A DNA stretch of 64,000 nucleotides from positions 1 through 64,000 of the forward strand of contig CAJNYU010003233.1 of NCBI GenBank assembly GCA_905331475.1, in the 5' to 3' direction. Below the pieces are notes generated by a model. It saw only the letters and a list, made by a program, of their open reading frames with translations, did not search any database and was not told where the DNA came from. Shown piece after piece: positions 1 through 11,400 of the stretch. The translations under genes and the position numbers were made by a program. Numbering within the stretch: the stretch's first letter is position 1; every line of letters begins with the position of its first letter. Source of the DNA: Rotaria socialis. Its lineage: Eukaryota > Rotifera > Eurotatoria > Philodinida > Philodinidae.

Positions 1-1208
1 AAAGTTTCTTACCTAGAATCGATTAAAATCTTCACTTAACGATAACGAAGATTTAACTCGAAAGAAACTATTTTTTATTATCTCACTTAATCAAGAGATA
101 ATATTCGTTCTCACTCAGGAGGTTGAACCCTGTTGAATCTCAACGAGAAACGATTCTGTAAATAATTCAACTCAATTAGTTAGTAAAATACTACTACAAG
201 ACTGATGGTTCGAAAAAAATCAGCATTGTCAAAAGTTAAAAAACGAAAAGATTCCTACAGAAAACGTGAGGGTGTGGGATGTGGGAGTGGATGTGGATGT
301 GGATGTGGATTTGCATGTATAGTGTGCATGTGAATGAGCGTTTGGACAGAATAACACTCACAGCCACACCCTTTATTTGCGGAAGCCTCTGTTCTCAATA
401 CTGGAACCTGTGCTTCGCACCGCATTTCATAGTCGAGTAAAGCTCGAGTACCATCTAGTTAATTTTGTATTTGATTCTCGTTGAAAATCAATAACATATA
501 TTGAGACAAAATGAAGAAAAACTTCATGCTGACTTTTACTTGGACCTGAAACTCTAAGTATCTGATAGGGTGTAAAATGAAAAATCTCTGTGATAGGGTA
601 GGGTAAAGGTACAAAGCCCCTAGGGCAGGGTAGGGCAAGGTTACGAAGTCTATAGGGCAGGGTAGGGTTAGGGTACAAAAAAGTCTTAACCTGCAGGACT
701 CTACTCAACGTGCATATGACTTGATCTAAATTACTTCATGTCATCGCTTATTTGAGATAACAAATATTGTCATTATATACTTCTGCAGTTGATTTATTTC
801 AACATATTATTTAACTAATTATGGACGAAATTAAAATAGACAAGCATATGGATACATATAGTATTAGGATCAGAAAAAAACAACAAATACAAAGTCATAT
901 GTGAATTAAAGTCTGAAAAAAAGAGCGAAGTTTCTTTATAAGACGCATAAAAAGATCAGTCGGTTTGTCTAAATTGTTCGAACGACGACGGTTGAATTTC
1001 ACGTAATTGCGCGCTTCTAATAACCGCGATTTTTTGATGGAACTTGTAAATAGATCATGGGATAAAGATGTGGATGTACAATAATAACCACCATTTGCAG
1101 TACATTTCATTGTATGGACACCGAAACAATCTTGAAAAAAACTTGTTTTAAACGCAATTCATTCGGCTGAGATGATGGCTCAACAGGAGTTTTGAATATT
1201 GCCATTAT
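1..1208. other. Non-coding stretch with short G-rich repeats
   Basis: No credible gene is seen. Positions 270-310 hold a TGTGGG/TGTGGA-rich run. Positions about 588-680 hold about three imperfect direct copies of a 30-35 bp unit around GGTAGGG and TAGGGCAG. Short open frames here have no family resemblance and look like chance. Confidence 0.5.
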
Positions 1209-1885
1209 TCATATCATGAATGATAGAAAATCATATTGAAATATAAATATAAGTAAAGCAAATGATAGAATTATACGTATTGTAACTGAACATGTATAAA
1301 TAGCGTAACTTGACATACGAGAAAACATTTGTCGTGATCCAAGTACAGCATAAACAATGATAGTAATAATTGGTTCAGTTAATATAGGGATGTGCAGTGT
1401 CGGTGTGAATACTGAAAAACTGACCACTGAGTACACCGACGGTATTCTCAGTGGAGCACTGACTACGCCGACACTGTTCAGTGGAGCACCGACTACACTG
1501 TCACCGGTGTTACTGACACCGACTGCGCTGAGAAGACTGAATAATTCAATCAATGTTCCTGAATACTGATTGAATTATTCAGTGTTCTCAGTGTAGTCGG
1601 TGCTCCACTGAAAACACCGTCGGCGAAAGTCGGTGGTCAGTAAACCGACACTGCACACCCCTAAGTTAATATGATGTCTACATCGTTTGCATCTGCTATG
1701 GCGACACCAACATTGACTTTCGATAATGCTGCAGCATCATTCACTCCATCACGTTTAATTAGCAAAAAACGTTTACCAGTCATAACAACAAGATGACCTA
1801 TGTCTTGAAGTCTTCTAGTAATTTCAAACTTATGTTGAGGAAAAAAACTAGCGAATCCATCAGCACAAAGCATCATGCTATTCAT
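1209..1885 (-). pseudogene. P3A-type plasma-membrane H+-ATPase relic, split by a MITE
   Basis: On the minus strand, 1885-1664 encodes the end of the P domain of a proton-pumping P-type ATPase: [19 protein letters not shown] followed by a degraded TGDGVND hinge (DGVNDAAAL) and the VAIADAND segment. The frame resumes at 1384-1209 with EPIITIIVYAVLGSRQMFSR and SSYAIYTCSVTIRIILSF, which match the linker and membrane segment after that domain in fungal and plant H+-ATPases. The gap is exactly one transposon plus one copy of its 8-bp target duplication; without them the reading passes from ILT to TEP in frame. An extra eight residues inside the TGDGVND motif and a shortened VADA loop show the gene was already decayed. 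No upstream catalytic DKTGT exon was found. This subfamily is known from plants, fungi and protists, so transfer into an animal lineage is inferred. Confidence 0.75.
1385..1663. mobile_element. 279-bp hAT-type MITE in the H+-ATPase relic
   Basis: An almost complete fold-back begins TAGGGATGTGCAGTGTCGGT and ends with the inverse of TAGGGGTGTGCAGTGTCGGT. It is flanked by perfect 8-bp direct repeats AGTTAATA at 1377-1384 and 1664-1671. Eight-bp duplications and a TAGGG-type end are the hallmark of hAT transposons. It has no transposase, so it is non-autonomous. Confidence 0.85.
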
Positions 1886-2982
1886 TTCATTTTGATGATT
1901 TTTTTCTTTCTTGAATTAGATTTTCATACACATACGTATATCGTACCATTTCCCTTGCACTCCTAATTCTAGTATCTTTCTAATTGTTTCAGTTGTATCA
2001 ATTCTTAGTAGATCAGTATTGGTAAAAGTTCAATCTTCATTTTGTTTCAATAACAGCAACAGTTAAGTCACGCAATCTACGGTTAGAAAATTAGTAAACA
2101 CCTCTTCGTACTCGACCAACACTAGTTGTTCTTTTACATCAGCGTCGAAGAGCATCATACATGATTTTTTTTCATACTCGATTAGTCATTGAATTAGATC
2201 TATTTTAATATGCTAATTCATTACGTTCTGTTGTTGGATCGAACGAAACAGCTATTTCTGATTGGGAAATTTAACGAAGGACAATCATGTTACAATTAAA
2301 TTATCATTAAAAAGTAAGAAAATCGCTACATCAGGTTTTAGTTGAGCTAAAAAAAGAGATTTCCTTAAACAGTGGTAAGTTGTCTCCCCACAATCATACC
2401 AATCCCGGGATCAAAAATAGATTTTTGACAGGAAGAAGGTCTTACCTTTCCAAGTTCCACATAGTTGTGTTTGTTTAACTTATAATCGTTTTTTTACTAT
2501 ACAATAAACTCGATCAATGCAACCACTATTAATCGTTCAATAAACTTGTTAACTATCGTTCAAGATATCATCATTCAATACTTGTTCGTGGTATATATCT
2601 TCATTGGTTTTGTCAGCCATCTGTGTGAGGGTGAATCGGTCTAACTTTCTCTTTATTTCTTAAGAATAACAACAAATAACTTATCAGTGCTTTCTCTCGT
2701 CCACTAAACGAAGATGAAAATGCGAGAAGAGAATAAAGTAGAATGGAAGAGGGGTAACGTGCTCTTTTTCCATATCAATACGAACATTTTGTTGGCTTGT
2801 TCGAAACAAATGTGTCACTGCAACAAATTTACTCTTTTTCGTCACTTATCAAATTTTTTGTTTAAAATATAGTGCAAGATAAGGTCCTGAAATTTCTCAC
2901 AAATGTGAATCTGTTTTATTTGTCTTTGCAAGACTTCGACCTCTCCTTTTTTTAGCTACAACAGAAATTATCTTGGATAAAT
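1886..2982. other. Intergenic, nothing recognised
   Basis: AT-rich sequence between the H+-ATPase relic and the cytochrome b561 gene. No gene-like frame, repeat or RNA was recognised. The b561 promoter and 5' leader must lie in its last few hundred bases, but no clear TATA box was seen. Confidence 0.4.
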
Positions 2983-3780
2983 ATGCTAAGTGTTACGAGA
3001 AGAGCTTCGTTTCTTTTGGGTTACAATCCTCTATGGGTTTTTGCTCAATTACTTGGATTGCTGGCTCTTATTTTGATTGGGATTTTATTTGATAAGAAAC
3101 ATACTGCTGGTGGTTACAATTGGAAGACATCCCCGTTTAATTATCATCCGTTGATGATGACAATCGGTTTGTTATTCTGTTATGGAAATGCAATTCTCTC
3201 CTATCGAACATTGACTCGTGTACCGAAATTCACCGTTAAATTGGTTCATGCCTGTTTGTTAGTATTGTCGTTGATTTTTGCTCTGGTCGGTTTAACAGCT
3301 ATCATCCGAGTTAAAAACGAAAGTAAACCACCAAGTTCACATTTCATGTCACTTCACGCGTGGATGGGATTAATAACAATCATCTTATTTGTTTTTCAAT
3401 GGATTTTTGGTTTTTGTTGTTTTCTATTTCCAACATTAAGCTTGGAAATAAGACAACTATATATGCCAAGGTGAGAAAATCATGCAGAAAATAGTCACAT
3501 CTATTTGTTATTTGATTTTAGTCATCGACTTTGGGGTAAAACTATATTTTCAATGGCATTAATAACGATTCTTATGGGCATAACAGAAGCTGGAGCGTTC
3601 GAGGCATTTTTTGTTGGCCAAGATGCAAATCGGTCAGTACGTCTGATGATGATATTCTTTGGCTTATTTACTGCTGGTTTTGGTTTTATTGTCAATTATT
3701 TACTTGAAAAAAATGATTTTCAGCGACCATCTGATCCAGACAATGATTCTTTGAACAACAACAACAACGACAAAAAATAA
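2983..3780 (+). CDS. Cytochrome b561, transmembrane ascorbate-dependent reductase
   Basis: Two exons, 2983-3470 and 3522-3780, joined across a 51-bp GT-AG intron (the junction reads CCA-AGT-CAT). The product is about 248 residues with six hydrophobic segments, the size of animal b561 proteins. These proteins pass electrons from ascorbate across vesicle, lysosome or plasma membranes through two haems. The four expected haem-ligand histidines are visible: FNYHPLMM, KLVHACLL, SLHAWMG and, just after the splice junction, SHRLWG. The tail is a hydrophilic Asn/Asp-rich stretch ending NNNNNDKK, probably cytosolic. A polyadenylation signal AATAAA lies at 3837-3842. The start is the first ATG of the open frame and precedes the N-terminal helix. 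The gene looks intact. Which animal paralogue (chromaffin granule, lysosomal or duodenal) cannot be told by eye. Confidence 0.93.
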
Positions 3781-3842
3781 AAAATAAAAGAATTTTGTTT
3801 CACCTAGACAATCGAACCCAGATTCAATTCTACCTAAATAAA

Positions 3843-5156
3843 GGTTGATTTCATCCGAATATTTTGAAGTATTATTTATTCGCCATGTATATCCACGTTT
3901 CTACACTGCTTGTGGACAAACCTCTCTATTGTTTTCAAGGATATGAGGGGCTCATTCTTTTTTTTACAATCTGAACTGCCTGGTGCATTAGTCAGAACCC
4001 TATATATATATGCAAGCATATTTCTCAGACAAATAGGCAGCAAATTTTGCCAAATACGCTGGAAAATGCGGTCGGGAATCAACAAGAGCTACCACTAGAC
4101 GTTTTGAAACAACTACGAATATCGCCAGGTGACTTAGAATCTCTAATATTATTCAAAATACAACATTGGGTAAAACTAAAAAACCATTTTAAAATTTTCG
4201 TTATTTCCGAATTAGACTCGTCTTAACTGCGCTTGAAAACATCATGTAGACTCGTTGTTATAGCTACGAGACGCTAAATAGAGGCAGTATTGTTTTTGTT
4301 AGAACGGATTTGAATAGAAAATATGATTTCATGCAAAACGAGACGCTTTGCAACTATGTGTGTCATTGTGTTCCAGCGATACATACGCTGGGAAACACCC
4401 ATATTTATCTGGAGTGCCTAAATTGTGCTAGAATGCACATAACCTATTCTAGATGATTGGGCAAAAGTGTGAGCCTGTGTCGTAATTAAAATGCTGGGCT
4501 TAAAGTACGTTTTTCAGGGTGAAGTTGTTGATTGTTGAAGAAGAAAAGGTTACAATACACAATAAATAGACCCAAACGTTCTCACTCACACTCTCAAGAA
4601 AAATTTATCCTAAAATTAGTCAAATAGTTTATTGTATACATTTGTTCTTGTTTAATGAGTAGAATTAAGTTCTTTTTCAAACTTGAGTAATATTTTCATC
4701 ATTATGAGCCCCTGTCATTCGAATATTTACTGCAAAAAACTATGCAAAATCTGATCGATTCATCAAATAAATAAATAAATAAAATATTTCACTCTTTCAT
4801 GCCAACCGAATATGTTGATCTGCCTAAAGAAAAATAATGATAGGATGTGAATTTGTATGAATTAAAGATGCACCTACACTCACATCCTAATCGAAAGACT
4901 TATTCAGTTGCGAAAATGAACTGAGCGACCTCAATAATTTGGCAATATTAGCACCATAAATTTTCAATTTTTATTTACATATTAAGCATGAAAAATATCA
5001 CAACTTGAACTCGAAAATAGATATACGTTGAAACAAAGTATGATTCAGGAAATTTTCAGTTTTTATTATAATACTAGCGTGATATTTTGTGTTTATTCAT
5101 ATTTTGGAGCGATCCCACTTGCACAGATGAATATCTTAGAAAAACTTGAATTCTAT
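3843..5156. other. Intergenic, nothing recognised
   Basis: AT-rich stretch after the b561 polyadenylation signal. Open frames on either strand are short, show no family pattern and are probably chance. No tandem repeat longer than a few units was seen. Confidence 0.4.
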
Positions 5157-6157
5157 AATAACGGGTGCGCCAGGATAAATGTCCCTCTCAATTTTTTGGC
5201 TATAACTTTTTTTCTTTGTGCCCTATACTGCTGATTGTTTTTCCAAAAGATGCACCGTGAAATTCTCTGCAAAACAGTGATCAAATGCATTCCTGAAGAA
5301 AGTTAAGGGAAAAAATTATACGAAGATTATCCAACACATAAAAAGCACCCAACTTTCAAAGCTAGCAAGTGTCCCATCAACAGTCGAAGTTTGTACTTCT
5401 TGTTTTCATCATCTAGTAAGTTTATTTTAAAAAGACAGTATATCAGAAGATGCAGCGTGAAAAGCTCTACATGCTACTTTAAAAACCTTATGCACTCTTT
5501 CTTTCAAAGTGAGAAAAACTTTGTCCGACCAATTTTATATGCTGCGAAAAGATCATTTATTGGTCTCACGGAACGTTGCTTATTTTAAATAACAATCGTG
5601 CATATACATAAAATAAATTGTTGTTTGTAAATTGTAGAGCTTTTCACGCTGCATCTTTTGGTATATTTTCTTTCCTTTTAATAAAACATATTAGGTGATA
5701 AAAAGGTGAAATAAAAAAAAAACGAATTCTTAGTGTATCAAAAAATGATCTTGTTCGTAGTCTTGAAAATTAGTCGCATAGAATTTCGTTTATTTTGATA
5801 ACAAAGGGTACATATATTAAATAAGATTTTTAATGTAACATGTAGAGCTTTTCACGCTGTATCTTCTCATATACCATCCTTTTAAAATAAACTTAATAGA
5901 TGATGAACAAAAAAGATACAAACCTCCACCATGCATTATGAAAAACTCGTTAGCTTTGAAATTTGGGTACTTTTTATGTGTTGGATAATCTTCGTATAAT
6001 TTTTTCCCTTAACTTTCTTCAGGAATGCATTTGATCACTGTTTTGCAGAGAATTTCACGGTGCATCTTTTGGAAAAACAATCAGCTCTATAGGGCACAAA
6101 GAAAAAAAGTTATAGCTAAAACATTGAGAGGGACATTTATCCTGGCGCACCCGTTAT
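5157..6157. mobile_element. 1-kb palindromic fold-back element
   Basis: The left arm starts near 5157 with TAACGGGTGCGCCAGGATAA. The right arm ends near 6157 with its inverse complement. The arms stay alignable for about 330 bp each (5157-5490 against 5830-6157), including the inner block around GTAGAGCTTTTCACGCTG. That block also occurs a third time near 5635-5655, so the centre holds an extra partial copy. There is no transposase-like frame, so a non-autonomous fold-back DNA transposon is most likely. Flanking TATA-like bases occur on both sides, but an exact target duplication could not be fixed. Confidence 0.7.
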
Positions 6158-8369
6158 ATATGCTCTTTTTTTTTCGCTTCATATATGTTAACTACGCATA
6201 TGTTTGTCATTTCTTTCGCATTGTTATGCATTTTCATTACTATGTATTCGGTCTGCCATCAACACAACAACTATTGTTCGTTTTTCTTTCATATTTATTG
6301 CTTTCGCTTTTTCTGTTCTGTTAACGAGTACAAAAGAACATTTTTTTGTCGAACTTGCTCTACTGTTATTACGCACGTAGACGTATGAAAAATCATTAAG
6401 TATATCCTGCAATTCTCAGGAGAGGAATCATTAGCTGATTCTAAATGAAAGATAACTGATACAACAAAAAAATGATTGAAATAACAAATGAAAATAATCA
6501 TATACATAAAAAAGTTCCTTTCAGACAGAATCCTGTTGTTTGGATGCTTTACTTAAGGATACCCTCATTGACCACCCCGTTTCTGGAGGGGAAATTTTTT
6601 CCGACCTCTTGTTTCATTGATACACATACCTTGAAGTATCTTCGATCGATCTGAAAAAATAAAATCTTCCTTTAAGCACGTTTTTACCCGGAAAAGAACG
6701 ACTTTTTCGACAAAACTCGTCTTTGCGTTTAATTTACTGCTAGTCATCTCGTTTTTAGTGTATGGCCACGCCAGAGGAGTGTATCGAGATGCGTGAGAAA
6801 TCTTTCAACTTCAGTTCGAGATAAATGACCGAGTTTAGTGGAGGTAAACTAAAAATCCAAATGAATTCCTCTGCGTTCTCTTCATCAACCATTCAGCATA
6901 TGAAAACAACTTTCCATCCTCTCTTATCTGCTTTTTCCATTCTCTTCAAAATAGACGTGACACAAAAATGAAAATAGGATGAATTTTAGTCGATATGCTG
7001 TTTATTTCTGATTGCTTGTGTGACATAGACATAAACAAAATTTGTCTTTCAATGTAGAAAACAAGCCTATCGAATATGCAGTAGTCGAAAACCTACGAAT
7101 TTTTGAAAAGGATGAAAAAAAGATGGGTATTCAGAAAAAAATTACAAGTAAATTTTGTTTTGCATTTTTCTGAAAATCAAATTTTAGGAGAAAAACTCAT
7201 GTTTCACCCCGTTCCTCTGACATGGTAAGAGAGATCGAGGTGAAACATTTTCTACATATGCTAGTGGCTATTTGGGGTGGGTATTTTTTTTTCCAAAAAT
7301 ATTAAACTGGTGGGTTTTGGCAGCCTTTACAAAAGCTGCGCCAGTGAAAAACAGCAATATTTAGGGCGCGTCTGGTATTCTGACTTTTTTTTATCGGAAA
7401 AACAAAAAATATTAGGAAACGCAAAAACCTACCCACTCCAAACATTGTCCGATATCGATAAAAACAGTTCTAATTTGATCGAACGTGGAGCCTCTGAGAA
7501 ACGAAGGCGAAATGTTGCGTTATTTTAAACGATTGCAACCCCAATATGTCATAGAAGACAGTATGTGGGAACTTTGAATCTAGCACCACCTTTGATATGC
7601 TCTGCAAAGTCTATTTGCCACGAAAGTTTCTAAATTTTCTGATGAGCTATTCTCCAGAAACCCGGAAAATATGGAGGGCACCCTTAAGAGGAAAATTGTC
7701 TTTGGTTTGGGTCAAATAATTTCAATAGTCTGATTTTTTAAAACTAGTTTAATCGCTATTGAGGGTGAGAAAACAACGAATATGTTTACAATCAAGTCTG
7801 TTGTCTAGGCATTACTTACAGGATGTGCGGGTATTGGTAGAGGCACGGCAGTTCAGTTTTAGTTCTGATCAAAAGAACTGTTCAGACAGTTCTCGTGATC
7901 TGATCTGATCTGATCTGAACTATTCAAACAGACCAGAACAAATCTAAAAAACTGACCGAACAGTTCCTTCGCTCTTTTGATCTGAACTTGAATCTCAGAA
8001 TTGTTATATCTCTAAGTGTGGGTGTGGCTGTGGTAATCTCTCTAATTGGCAGCTATATCAATCGGCATACCCGCCCACACCCACGCCTACGAAAAATCAT
8101 CCACCCAGCCTTCTGTTGTGCTTTCACCTTCACCCTCACTCTCACCCTGGCATACGTCTTCACTCTCAAACTTCTATGATAAAAAAGACATGAAAACATA
8201 CTTCAGCCCTTCAAAAGCATTACACAGAAAATAGTAGAAAAATATTCATTTTATTTATAAAAGCAACTTCGTCATTGAATTCAGCAGATGACGTCATGGC
8301 ATAGATGATCTCTTCAAAATTTAAAAAGGGACTGTTTTTGTTCGCTGAAAATGTAACGAGCAGCAAATG
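6158..8369. other. Intergenic with a small GATCT-rich inverted repeat
   Basis: No gene recognised. Around 7853-7990 a degenerate inverted repeat (TTCTGATCAAAAGAACTGTTC against GAACAGTTCCTTCGCTCTTTTGATCTGAA) surrounds a GATCT tandem run. G/T-rich patches such as GTGTGGGTGTGGCTGTGG occur near 8015-8095. The rest is plain AT-rich DNA. Confidence 0.4.
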
Positions 8370-8401
8370 TATATAAGAGTCGCGTCAGTCAGCTAACCTC
8401 A
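8370..8401 (+). promoter_or_regulatory. TATA core promoter of the secreted NHL-repeat gene
   Basis: TATATAAG at 8370-8377 is followed 31 bp later by TCATT, with its A at 8401 as a probable start site. The ATG at 8422 then has a leader of about 21 bases. The small secreted gene at 17388 has the same layout. Confidence 0.55.
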
Positions 8402-8421
8402 TTTTCAAAACTATCAACAGT

Positions 8422-11400
8422 ATGGCGAACATATTGACTGCACTGGCAATTTTCATGTAAGCATTTCATGTTTTACAAATAAACGATATATGAAAATAAT
8501 CTTACATGTTTTTACAGATGCTTTGTGAGCGTATCAGGTAAAAAATTCATAGGTTGTATACTCAACTCTATATTGTAAATCCTTTTAACAGGAGATCCAC
8601 CAGCTAACTCTCAATGTCAACCTTCGACATGTGGTGCTCGAGCAGCGCCTTGTTCAACTAACGTGGACTGCGAATGCCTCGCACTTGAACTTTATTCAAA
8701 AAACGCGTGACGAACGCACTCGTAAAATTCGGTCAGCTTTCCAGTTTCTAAACAATAATGCAGTCTATGCGTTATATGCTATGAAAATCAAATGCACCAC
8801 GGAGTACTCGTTTCCGTCAACAATTGAATAAATTTCGTAGACTATTATCTATACTTTAGCTCATTACGTTTCTGTTGATTGATAACTGCGAAAAATACTA
8901 TTTTTGCTTGATACTAAACTAAATACAATAAGGTAAGCATTAAACACCTAATTTCCGATCATATCCTTACTTCGAGTTCCAGTGGTGTATGTGCTGCATC
9001 ATTGCTTCCATGCTCGAGTCTAACGCCGTGTGCAAGTGATAATGTGACCTGCACAGTGCCATGCACCGTATGCGCTTTCAGTATTCATTGTAACAAGCCC
9101 ATGTGCTATCCATTGGCACTCACTGACCCTCAAGTCTGCCCGCCACTCAACTCCAGTACACCAAGACCGAATCCCCAAACAACTACAGGTTAATTTTTAT
9201 TGAAATATTTCTAGTACAATTTGTGCTCTACTCATTACGATGTGCACGTTTCAGCGTTTCTATTTAGCATATCTTGAGAAATTACGGAAAGGAAGCGGAG
9301 TATTTTGGAAAAACATGTCATGCAAATGTTAGCCTACCCTATTCCATCTACGGTCACTAATTTGATGAGTTTTTCATATGTACTGAGGCGAGAGATTCTA
9401 TCAAAACGGTTTGTAAGAGGCGAATAGTGTGAATTCAAAACAAAATTCCTCTTTTACTCTCCTTAAGTAGGTTAGATTCAGTCTGACCAATTAATCAAGA
9501 GCATGAATTCTTTTCTTATTTTTTAGATGACTTTTAGGAGGTTCTCAAACTGTCTGAATGACTTATTTTTTTCCATCACCGGCCAGTTTCAATTTTTATA
9601 ATTTCAAGCAAATGATAAAGATGCTTGTTGCAAACTCAGAACGAAAAACTGAATCTAGAAAAATCATTAGCTGGTCAATGATAGAAAGAAAAAGTAGATC
9701 ATTCGAAAAGTCTGAGAATCCGTAAAAAATCACTTCAAGAAATAGAAAACATTCATGCTCTTGATCAGCTTGTCAAGCTGAATCTAACCTACTTAAAGAA
9801 AGCAAAAACATTCTTGCTTCAATTTCGCATTTCCTACACCTATCTCCTCGCGATATATTTCAGTTTTTCTTGGAAAAGATCGGATAGTAAGATCTCTTTA
9901 AATAAAATAGTTAGGTAAAGCGAGCGAACATATTACAAACTGAACTTTCCACTGGGAAGCTAGAAAAGCAAATTTTTGCATTCGGCCAGCAGCATAAACT
10001 GGGAAAAAGTTATGACACAGGTGTGAAGTTCGGTTGAGGACGAATATATGGCTGCGGATATATTTACGACTGTAAATACTTGAATCAGATAGGAAATGAC
10101 AAATACAAGCGCTCTTTTATCACTAGTGCGGTTCTCACCAGGGATCTACATCCACATTTAGAGGCTTTACTATATCCTTTATAGTCCTGATACTAGGATT
10201 CATGCGCAATCTAACCATAATGGTAACCATTTCAATTGATTTTCAGTCTCTGATGCAGCTATTGATAAAATCTCACTTAGGAAAATGTCTTCTCAAACTT
10301 TACGTCTGACACAGTTCTCATCACACAAACAACATCCTCAAAGTTTCTGTTCAATGAATTAACGCAATAGGGAGAAAAGGCTTGGAAGTCGATCACCATA
10401 ATTAGATTTCTCAACTGCTTTTGGGGGCCTTGTAATGCTTTTAGACAAGGAAAAACTTTAGTTTTCGAACTTAGGCAACTTTAAGCTGGCTTCATATCGT
10501 AAAAAACGGAAGAGTACTCAAGGGTCTCTGAAAAAGGTGATTCGTATCCGAAAATCCATATAGCCTTTAGGGTTTCCAGTATTACCATAATCAAAAAAGT
10601 CATTAAAGTTTTTGGAAGGGCGAATACCCATTATTTTCTTTAAAAGGCTTTTCTTTTACAGTGAAGTCCTTTCAAGCTATCGCAGGCATTATAGAATATC
10701 ATTCAGTGACTTATATTATAATGTAGATGTTCTTTATAAAGCCCATATCAACAGTGAAATATATTCGTTGAAAGTGAAATTTCAGTATATCCTAGGGTTT
10801 GTGAGAATAGTGTACGGGCCTAATAATGGATGTAAGTCTTCTAATTGAAATAGAACGAATAGCTAGTTCACAGAATAAAACGAACTCAAATGATTGCTAC
10901 TCTGGTAGAATTGCGCCTGACCACGAAATAGTTCAATTGAGATCTACTGATTTTATTTCGTTTAGCGTCAGCTACAACGAGAAACACAACATCATCACCA
11001 GTTTCATCGAGTAAATCTCTTCTCTTTTTTGCTGTTTTCAAACAATTCTGTGGTCTGAATATTGCTTTTAGCAACATCTATCGGCATTATCAGTACGACA
11101 ACCCGGCCCATTGCTACAACTGAATGTAACACTCATTATTCATAACTTTCCTATCACTAAATATCCTCATCTTGCAGATTCTTCTTCAGCAACGACCTTC
11201 ATTTCCACTGGTGATACTCCTTGTTCTGATCTCTTTCGCGTTCTAACAATAATGTTGTTTTTTTGTTATAAAAGTTTCCGTGCCGTTGGTGGCTCAGTGC
11301 CGTGCGGCAACATGTAGCAATTTTACTGCATGTTCGTCGAGCAATCCGAATTGTTTTTGCTACTCCGTGGCCACGGGCGGCGGTATCTGTGGTGTATCTA

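Noticed and set aside
7853-7990. Possible small MITE around a GATCT tandem run
   Set aside because: Arms are degenerate and no target duplication could be found, so it is noted only within the intergenic entry.
8631-8831. Open frame MVLEQRLVQLTW across the third exon of the NHL gene
   Set aside because: Wrong frame; the spliced frame gives the Cys pattern shared with the second module.
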